Shown one piece after another: positions 57,149 to 64,000 of a stretch of 64,000 bases of DNA. The notes under the pieces are model-generated. The model worked only from the letters and a program-made list of their open reading frames with translations. It did no database searches and was not told the origin of the DNA. The DNA is from Auriscalpium vulgare. Taxonomy: Eukaryota; Basidiomycota; Agaricomycetes; Russulales; Auriscalpiaceae. Positions within the stretch are counted from its first letter, which is position 1. Each line of letters opens with the position of its first letter. Location of the stretch: NCBI GenBank assembly GCA_019915015.1, contig JAHBBC010000011.1, positions 1,178,001 to 1,242,000 of the forward strand. The letters run 5' to 3'. The translations under genes and the position numbers were made by a program.

Positions 57149-57923
57149 ATGCCAGCTGGCCCTCAAAACGCAAGCTCGATGCCGCTGAAGATGGCAACAA
57201 AGCCAAAAAGCTCAAGGAAGCTCGGGGGTAGTTCCAACTGCCAGTGTCCCGGCTCAGGACCTACAAACGTAGACCACGAGGCTCCTCACATCATCCTGCG
57301 GAACACAATCCTCCGACATCCTCCAAAGGCAAGGAAAGAGAAAACACAGAATCCCAGACGTCTAGCGTTTCATCTAGGCCAAGACACAGAGTGAAAAAGC
57401 TCGTGGCCCCGCGCCCCTTCCCCACGGTACCAACCTCTGTGTCCGCCACGGGGCCGCGCTCAGCACACCACGAGGGCAAAAACTACATCGCTGTTACGCG
57501 CAAAACTCCCCTTGGTTCTTATCTACGCCGATGCAAAGACGTGATCCTCAAAGACGGGTACGTCTCACGTCGCGACATCCGTCTGCCCACTAACGCGCCG
57601 CGTTGCAGGTACAAAACGCTGCATCTGAACGCTCTGGGTGCAGCGATCCGCACCTCACGCTCCTAGCCGTCTCGCTGCCGCCCATCCTGCCCTTCGGTCA
57701 AGATGAGATTCGTACAGAGATACGCACTGGCACGGTCGAGGTCGTGGATGAGCTGATCCCGGAGGACGAGGACGAGGACATCAGCTACCGGACGCGGGGC
57801 AAGTCGAGCATGAGCGTGGTCATCACGATCGGCGACGGCGTGGACGAGAAGACGGCAGGCGGGAGCAAGTGGGCACCGAGGGGCAAGCGGCGTCCGCGCG
57901 GCGTGTCGTTCAGGAGGATTTGA
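57149..57923 (+). CDS. POP7: RNase P/MRP subunit Rpp20/POP7 (Alba-like), with frame breaks
   Basis: The core ATGPRSAHHEGKNYIAVTRK, TPLGSYLRRCKDVILKDG, YKTLHLNALGAAI and PHLTLLAVSLPPILPFGQDE, then EIRTGTVEVVDELIPEDEDE, DISYRTRGKSSMSVVITIGD, is a full Rpp20/Pop7 Alba-type domain and tail. Pop7 binds RNase P and MRP RNA together with Pop6 and acts in tRNA and rRNA processing. Two breaks: the basic stretch KRKLDAAEDGNKAKKLKEAR reads in a different frame from the ATG at 57149 (one A short near 57165), and GAAI to PHLTLL needs one more C near 57649. A 30-nt GTAG...CTCAG insert near 57227 is very short for an intron. The gene is certain; whether it is intact is not. Confidence 0.75.
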
Positions 57924-58694
57924 CGGCGATCGAGGCTACGGCGTCTGGCGATGGAGGTGACCGTAACAGCGAGATGGACATGTCGTAGCGTAAGGTGAGA
58001 AATGACCAGCTCGCCGACTCGTTCCCCCTGACGCCAACTGACTTTATTCAATCTGGTATGTACTCTATAGTCAACTCGTGAAGCTGCAGCACCATACGGT
58101 ACGGGGCGTGTCTTGTAGGTCATTGCCTCTCAGTCAGACGTTTTGCGATGTCGAGGATATATTTCGGATGAGATTATCTCAATCAAGGATGTGGAAGAAG
58201 GATGGATGGGACTCCCCTGTAATCGATGTTCCCGCTGCCAGCTGTACCAGCGAAATACAAGCAGAGCGCAAAGCCGGACGGCAGGCAGAGCTACAAGCCC
58301 AAAATATACTCATCATTCGGACTACTCATGACCATCCCTGCGACGCATCTCCTATCCTACTTCAACATCACTGCCAGAGCTCGAGCCTGTCTGGAACCGG
58401 ATATACTCGCTCGAGCCAGAGCGGCAGCGTTTCTCGCTCGATCCCGAGGTCAGGACGAAGTCAAAGGGCGTCGCTAAATGAAGATAGGAGAGTACACACT
58501 GTCTTGCTTTATATAAAGTTCGTCTGTCATACGACCACCCTGAGGTCAGAAAGATATTGGATTGCCACCGACACTCCGGGCCGGTGTGAGGCCGGTGGGC
58601 CAGACTGCGTTATGGAAGCCATATAAGCCAGCCTCGAGTCGCCATCGTCCACATCGGAACATCCACTGGCACCCCCACTGGTGCTGAGTACAGT
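57924..58694. other. Unassigned interval
   Basis: Contains open plus frames around 58143-58477 (GYISDEIISIKDVEEGWMG, faintly SH3-like) with possible introns, but no coherent spliced product could be built. Function not assigned. Confidence 0.35.
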
Positions 58695-59309
58695 ATGCCG
58701 TCCTCGTCCTTGAAACGAACGTGCAGGTGCGATCGATCCACTGCGCTCCGATGCGTACGCGTGATTCATGTTGCCCGCAGCTTCCAAACACGAAGCAGTT
58801 TGTAACCTCGTTTTCGAAGGTTAGTCCAGTTAGCCAGCTTGGTCAGGACTTCATGGAGATGTACCTCTTTAGCTCGCCGCGGCGACGCTGAGCAAACGGA
58901 GAAGTACATCACGGTGTCGTACCGCTACAACGAATTCTTGTCCTGGGAAGGGACCTTCGATCCTGCGTTCCTTCTCACCGTCGTGAGTTCTGCTACTTCT
59001 GACTCTCAAGACAGACCACTCACTCTCATGCTAGACAAGCCTCGACAATATCTCCCCACAGCTAAATGACGGTTATAGCAAGACTTTCTTTGAGTTCTTC
59101 GAGAAGGAGCTGCATGTCCCAGGCACCAGGGGTTATATGTTGGTCGCACATCCCCGCCGAGGTCATGTACTGACTCTTGCTACAGCACATTCTTCGACCC
59201 TGGAAGAGCTAACTAGGGATGTCTGTCCTCGGACTCCTCCTAGAACCTAATTTGACCCTGTTGTAGGCACGAAGCGACGACATTCGCGACGATCTTCGGG
59301 AGCAAGTGA
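58695..59309 (+). CDS. MIF-like tautomerase, with apparent single-base deletions
   Basis: Exon pieces give VLVLETNVQ, QFVTSFSK, LAAATLSK, EKYITVSYRYNEFLSWEGTF, DPAFLLTV, TSLDNISPQLNDGYSKTFFE, FFEKELHVPGTRGY, ITFFDPGRAN and the end ATTFATIFGSK, the order of macrophage-migration-inhibitory-factor-type tautomerases. The proline after Met needed for catalysis would be present if one C is missing after ATGCC (58699). Further one-base losses are needed near 58897 (AAACGG, expected AAACCGG) and near 59213 (AACTAG, expected AACCTAG). So the protein family is clear, but this sequence does not encode it in one frame. Pseudogene or consensus errors. Confidence 0.65.
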
Positions 59310-59474
59310 TGAAATGAAATGGAAGATGTTCAGCAGATTATACGCGGGTGTATGACAAGGCTCTATGCTACATTGCAATGGAATTTCGATGGCGCGATGG
59401 GATATTGCGCGAATGATGTCAGTCGCAGACCACCGCTTACTATGCGGCCATGCCGCCGCTCTTGGTGCCCTCGG

Positions 59475-60353
59475 TCAACGATGCCACCGCAGTATACTGC
59501 TGACACAGACGCAGTATACATAAGACAGTGACAAAACCCTGCACAGAACGCGGCTCTGCATTATGAACAGAACGACGTTAATTACCAGGGAACGTTGAGA
59601 TGGACTTTCACTCACCGAGGGGCATGGTATTAGACAATGTGCTGTCTCCGTCTTGAGCGACACGAAACGATACGGGGCCCATCTCTTGCGATCCCAGCTG
59701 TCAGGTGCGGCGACCTCTAGGTGCCCGCCAAGCAGACGCGATTCCACCACCAGGGCAGCCCCTTCTGCAAGCCGTACCGCCTTCGCACTCACACAACTCC
59801 GCTGCAGCGCTTGCTCGTACACGCGGCCGAGCTCACCGCACAGTTTCATGACGGTGATCATCCTGAGCGCCGCGTACCGCGCCGTACCAGGTCGACTTCG
59901 TGCGAACTCGTGCACAAGCCCTATGTCGATTTCGATGTGGGCTGGGCGCTGGGCCTCGCCATCGCGTGGTAGAGAGATGGCGATAGAGGGTAGGGAGAGA
60001 GCGAAGCGCATGAATTGCTTGATATGCTCGGCTTTGGACACGCTGTTGGCTTCGACATCGACGTTGCCCATAGTGGTAGGAAAGAAGGCCATGCGCAGGT
60101 CGTCGTTTATCCACAATGCCGCGCGCAGATCCTCTGCGAGTTGGATGAAATCGTTTGGGGCTGACAGAGTCATAGTGAACGGCTTTCCCTGCACATGGGT
60201 GTGAGCACATTCGACAGAGAGCCTCTTTAGGCATAAATGTACCGGAATGGCAGTCGAAGAGATATGGCAACGAGGCTCAAGCGGCTGACAGTCAGCCGCC
60301 GACGATGGGTGGTTGACAGGAGCCTCTGGGGATGACTGCTTCTGAGGGGACAT
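59475..60353 (-). CDS. Hypothetical protein
   Basis: Open reading from ATG 60353: MSPQKQSSPEAPVNHPSSAA, IPVHLCLKRLSVECAHTHVQ, FTMTLSAPNDFIQLAEDLRA, LWINDDLRMAFFPTTMGNVD, IEIDIGLVHEFARSRPGTAR, LRMITVMKLCGELGRVYEQA, LVVESRLLGGHLEVAAPDSW. Good coding texture over about 240 codons. The true end is probably spliced: a GTGAGT donor follows CLIPCPS near 59615, and the remaining ORF looks non-coding. No family recognised. Confidence 0.55.
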   Translation of the reverse strand: MSPQKQSSPEAPVNHPSSAADCQPLEPRCHISSTAIPVHLCLKRLSVECAHTHVQGKPFTMTLSAPNDFIQLAEDLRAALWINDDLRMAFFPTTMGNVDVEANSVSKAEHIKQFMRFALSLPSIAISLPRDGEAQRPAHIEIDIGLVHEFARSRPGTARYAALRMITVMKLCGELGRVYEQALQRSCVSAKAVRLAEGAALVVESRLLGGHLEVAAPDSWDRKRWAPYRFVSLKTETAHCLIPCPSVSESPSQRSLVINVVLFIMQSRVLCRVLSLSYVYCVCVSSILRWHR

Positions 60354-60666
60354 GGTGGCTGGTCGATACCGGGGAGACAGAAGGAGCTTTCAAGGGCGTG
60401 TAATTTTGTCAAGAAAATGCCCGTGAATGGAGAAGCTGAATGGGAGTGGAGAGTGTTAACGCCAAGATGACTGGGTCAGGAATGAAACTGTGATAGATGA
60501 CAAAAGCCTTAGTCGATAATGAAATGGCCGGTAAGTGCATGCGCAGAATACGTCCAAGTGGAGGTTGGGACAGCCTCACCGTGGTGCGGTAGGCATGCAT
60601 ATGTCATATCTAAGCCTCCTTGCATTTCGAGAAATACAGTCGGGGTGGTATGAGGATACAGCATCA
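60354..60666. other. Intergenic
   Basis: Nothing recognisable. Confidence 0.45.
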
Positions 60667-61602
60667 CTATAAGTCGAAATCCGAATCCGAATCGTCGTCT
60701 TTCTTGGCCGCGTTACGCACATTCTTCGTTGTGTGGTTCGTGGAGGTCGATTTGGACCGCGGATGATCGTCATCGTCGCTTTCTTCGCCAGAGTCATCTT
60801 CGGACTTCTTCGGAGGCAGCTGGTCAGCTGGGATGATCGCACCTGACACTATGAGAAGAGCCTCGAGCTCTGCTCAAATTCAGTCGTGGCGGCGCATAAA
60901 TGAGAGACAACTTGCCTTCCTGTTTGCGCTCTCGATCGGCCCCCCACGAGGTTATTTGCGTAACGATCTCACCCTTGCGGTAGACGATGAACATGGGGAC
61001 CCGGGTGTCAGGCAGGTTGGGGATACACTTGTCCCCAACGATGGATGCAAATTTCGTGCGCGGGTGTTTGGCTGCCAGAGCGCGCACATGAACAAACGCA
61101 CGATCACTGCGCGGAATGCTGCAGACTTGTCAGACAGACGTCGAGAAGTAGCACGCTAGCGGTGCGCACCCGTCCTTGTAGAGGAAACACACGACGCCAG
61201 TGCCCAGCTCCTTGTCATCTCCGGCTCATTCGCACTACTCGCCTCCGTGACCTCCCTCGTGTAGTCTTCTCGCGATATCGGGAGGATGGTACCAAATCGC
61301 CCGCGCTTCTCCTCTGCCTTCATCTGCGCGAGCAGGCGCTGCCGGTACTCCACGATGTAGCGTTCCGCGTCGGCATCCTGCACATCGTCTCCAATTTCCT
61401 GGAGCTCAGATGGCGAATAGCCCTCTAAGAGGTCGTCAAATGTCGGTGATGGTGGAGGTGAGGGCGAAGGGGGTGTCGCCTCGCGTGGAGGGAGGATGCC
61501 GTGCTTGCGGAGCGCGTCGTTGCTGCGCTGGACGTTCGCGATGATATCTCACTGGAATGTAACGACTTACAATTCGGTGTCTTCGTTAGGGTTGATGGCC
61601 AT
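60667..61602 (-). CDS. PLP2: Phosducin-like protein PLP2 (chaperonin cofactor)
   Basis: From ATG 61602: MAINPNEDTE, then ANVQRSNDALRKHGILPPRE, PPSPTFDDLLEGYSPSELQE, DADAERYIVEYRQRLLAQMK, RFGTILPISREDYTREVTEA, followed by the thioredoxin-like domain (ELGTGVVCFLYKDG, HVRALAAKHPRTKFASIVGD, CIPNLPDTRVPMFIVYRKGE, IVTQITSWGADRERK) and an acidic end (DSGEESDDDDH, KDDDSDSDFDL). Phosducin-like proteins of this class assist CCT-dependent folding of actin and tubulin; PLP2 is essential in yeast. The first intron is unclear: only about 20 nt separate the donor after DTE and the next coding stretch, another possible small deletion. Confidence 0.88.
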
Positions 61603-61969
61603 GGTACAAGTACAATGTGTCCTGTCGCAGAAAATGTGTGGATGTTGTCACTGCGGGCTGCGGTACATAGTAGTGCTCAGGCTGTGGCGCAGAAATTCGC
61701 AACATAGTAGTAGATCCAATCATGGACTGATAGATATATGATCTAATCTAGAAGACATCGTTCACCAGGCCACCACTGTATCATAAAAGTTGCGCTCACA
61801 GTGCAACGCGCGCGGCTACGGTACGAAGTGCATCGGTCGGTTGCTTTCATTTGGCAGCTTTCACTGCGCGAGCATTGATCACACCAATTGACGTATATTT
61901 ATCTGTGGTCTCAGCTGCAGCGTCTTGACCCAGCTTCGACTCGCAGCTACGCTCCTCTGCCGCTGTCAG
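61603..61969. other. Intergenic
   Basis: Non-coding, AT-richer; upstream region of PLP2. Nothing else seen. Confidence 0.45.
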
Positions 61970-62868
61970 CTACAAATCTACAACCTTTCCTGCATCATAC
62001 TGTTCTTGTCCCTCCCTATAACCCCTCTGGTTCGCATACACCCTCACGCCATTCTTCTCAAAATCGCAACACCAGTGTGTATGCCCGAACGCCCACAGCT
62101 TGATCTTCCCACTCTCCCAGCACTGTGCTGCAGTCAGTTCCGTCGCAAACGCCGAGTTTGTGGGCCCATCGCTGAACTTTGGGTCACCCGTTCCGTCCTT
62201 TGTGGGTGCATGGTGAGTGAACACCACGATCTCTCTGTCTGGCTCGTCACGGGCGATCGAAGAAACGGTCGAGTTGAGCCATAAGAGGTCGGCATTGTGA
62301 AGGGCGGAATATGTCTTGGGGTTGAAACCGTCGATGAGGCGGAAGTCGGTGAGCGACCAAGAAAGGATATCGAGATCGTTCGGATTTAATGACGACCAGA
62401 GCGTGCATCCTAGGATGGTGAGAGTCGATGAAACGTCGTAACGCGTGCGATTGAGATAGACGAAGTTTCCAAGGGACGCATCGGCGTTGACTCTGGTAGC
62501 GAAGGCCATCACGGCCTCGGACGACTCTTGCTAAAATACAAAAGCCACGCATCATGAGACAATCCATGTAGAAAAGCCAACAGCTTCCACACACAATTGT
62601 CGACCTGTAAGGTTCTGAGGGAAGTATGTGAGTCGACGATATTAGGATGTGTGGCGAAGTACACACCGTGATTTCCGGACACGAGAAAAACTGTCTTGAA
62701 AAGCTTGAGCTGGCATTGGAGCCATTCAAAGAACCTGTCATCCACGGTCCACCCAATGTCTCCGAGAAGAGCAAGTTGTTCTGCGCGAACTGGAACGTCG
62801 TACTGATAGAACTCGCTACCGGGCCGCTCAATCTCAAGATGGAGGTCGCTAAGGATTTGAATCTGCAT
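61970..62868 (-). CDS. Calcineurin-like metallophosphoesterase
   Basis: MQIQILSDLHLEIERPGSEF (DxH metal motif), ALLGDIGWTVDDRFFEWLQC (GD), VFLVSGNH (GNH), then after two introns QESSEAVMAFATRVNADASL, LGCTLWSSLNPND, REIVVFTHHAPTKDGTG (H), and IKLWAFGHTHWCCDF (GHTH), ending ANQRGYREGQEQYD. All the metal-binding motifs of the calcineurin-like superfamily are in order. About 260 aa. Substrate cannot be told. The 3' end is clean (VVDL, stop at 61970). Confidence 0.88.
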
Positions 62869-62975
62869 AACTAGTAGGATGGTGGGGAAAGATCAACAGC
62901 ACGATATCGTGGTTGACTGAGAAAGAACAATAAACAGTGGATTCAGGTTTGGCGAAACCGATGATGGAACCGCGA

Positions 62976-63706
62976 CGTAGCCCCGTCCTCGCACGCTTGT
63001 ACTTCAACAGACACGGCGCTGGCACGCCACCGTGCTTGTCCCCGACCCGGAAGTCCTCTGCACATCGAGGCGCACGCCCCCGTTCCATTTCCATTTCCGC
63101 CCAGCGTCTTGTGCCGAGTAAGAGACGTCCATTCTTTGGAACTTGCGCGTTGCTGCAGGCGGATGCACAATGCCCTGATGCAGCCCGCAGGCCTTGTCCG
63201 CCTGTCAACCATGCATGCCGGGCGCAAGGTTGCTGCGCCGCATGCCCTATGCCTTGGGAAACAGACAGGCCTGTGTTGCCTTGCGCGCGTAGCCAAGCAC
63301 ATGTCCGTACCTCGAGTACGTCGCTGTCGGCATGAGGACGTGAGCGACCGTGCAGTCGGAGGGTGGGGAATGGCGCGTGCGGGGTAATGACGGAACGAAT
63401 GAGGCTGTGTCCGGGCGATGTCGATATCCAAGCAACGACATATGTAGAGATCGAAATACGTTTGCCACAGATAGTAGGCTAGGGTCGTCGCATCAGGCAC
63501 GCACGTACGCAACTGTGCATGCGATGCCTCTAATTGATTCCGAACCCGAGAAGAGCGAGAAGGCATCCAGTGGCGCAGAGGTTCTGTAGGAATGAACAAA
63601 GAAACACGGCAGGCCCTGCAGAAGACCACAGTTGGCAGAATGTCGGCTGGAAACACAGATCAAAAGCGATGGGAGGATCGCTGCGCTGATTTGATGAAGC
63701 GTGATG
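62976..63706 (-). repeat. 733-bp dispersed repeat, right copy (inverted)
   Basis: Inverted near-identical copy of 27613-28345. Flanking sequences differ on both sides, so these are the repeat limits. Its outer end lies 114 bp from the transposon copy at 63821. Confidence 0.85.
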
Positions 63707-63820
63707 CTCAGTAAAAACGCGAAGTCGGCCGCCAGTCCTGTATGGAGGCGTAGGTCATCCTCTAGTCCAACAATGGGCCGAAATAGTCCGCTGCTGTCAG
63801 AACACCCTATATACGTAATA

Positions 63821-64000
63821 GGGGAGCTCAGAGTAGACCGTTTTCGTTTCCGTTTCGTTTTCAAACGCCTTTCGTTTTCGATTCGGCCCGCGGCATAAGT
63901 GACCCGATGTGTGACAATCGTGTGACTTTAGGTGACGCTCGCGTTGTGCGGCGTCTTCGTGTCTCACACACTCATTCCCTCGCGATACCTCCTTAATCTA
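63821..64000 (-). mobile_element. Second Harbinger-like element copy (right end only, cut by window)
   Basis: Starts with the same 67-bp inverted repeat, preceded by TA (63819-63820), and continues with sequence identical to the reverse complement of 56501-56613. The element therefore points opposite to the copy in eRF1 and runs off the window. Confidence 0.9.

Noticed and set aside
58143..58331. SH3-domain gene
   Set aside because: Only a short stretch (ISIKDVEEGWMG) is suggestive; no complete domain or consistent splicing could be built.

Overview
The window is eukaryotic nuclear DNA from a filamentous basidiomycete, most likely an Agaricomycete. The support is: GC-rich genes split by many 45-70 nt GT-AG introns, very dense gene packing on both strands, and families typical of mushroom-forming fungi (DUF6534 membrane proteins, DUF7330 proteins, expanded F-box families, a WW-type membrane protein). 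Gene models were spliced by eye, so outer limits are firmer than every internal junction.

Layout. 1-7.9 kb: a JMJD5-like JmjC gene running off the left edge, then a tandem segmental duplication of about 3 kb (unit A about 761-3740, unit B about 3770-6760). It leaves one good DUF6534 gene, one DUF6534 pseudogene, a JmjC fragment and an F-box fragment, and ends in an intact F-box gene. 8-13 kb: two small tentative genes, a peptidase M50B-like membrane protein and a Ran1-like protein kinase. 14-20 kb: three more F-box paralogues around an unrecognised plus-strand gene; all four F-box paralogues end in a separate 27-nt exon. 20.7-30 kb: a multipass membrane protein, RAD18, a DUF7330 gene, another F-box/LRR gene, a 733-bp repeat and a second DUF7330 gene. 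30-36 kb: CIA2, DCN1 and a cytochrome P450. 36.5-41.3 kb: a long many-exon WW-type membrane protein gene with tandem exon modules, in-frame TAG codons and a strikingly CpG-depleted centre. 41.4-51.4 kb: housekeeping genes NOT4, PDCD5, LCP5, a T5orf172 protein and a small conserved protein. 51.9-56.9 kb: the translation release factor gene eRF1, split by a 3.35-kb DNA transposon. 57-63 kb: RNase P subunit Rpp20/POP7, a MIF-like tautomerase, an unrecognised gene, PLP2 and a metallophosphoesterase. 63-64 kb: an inverted copy of the 733-bp repeat, then the start of a second copy of the same transposon.

The strongest observation is that a PIF/Harbinger-like element (67-bp perfect terminal inverted repeats, TA target duplication) lies inside a coding exon of eRF1. 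Removing the element and one TA restores the conserved eRF1 reading frame exactly. eRF1 is normally an essential gene, so this is either one allele of a heterokaryon, a gene with a second copy elsewhere, or an assembly of a recent insertion. A second copy of the element is identical over the 180 bp visible, pointing to recent movement. Several genes at 49-59 kb carry apparent single-base deletions, mostly in short homopolymers. This could be real decay or consensus sequence error and should be kept in mind when reading those models.
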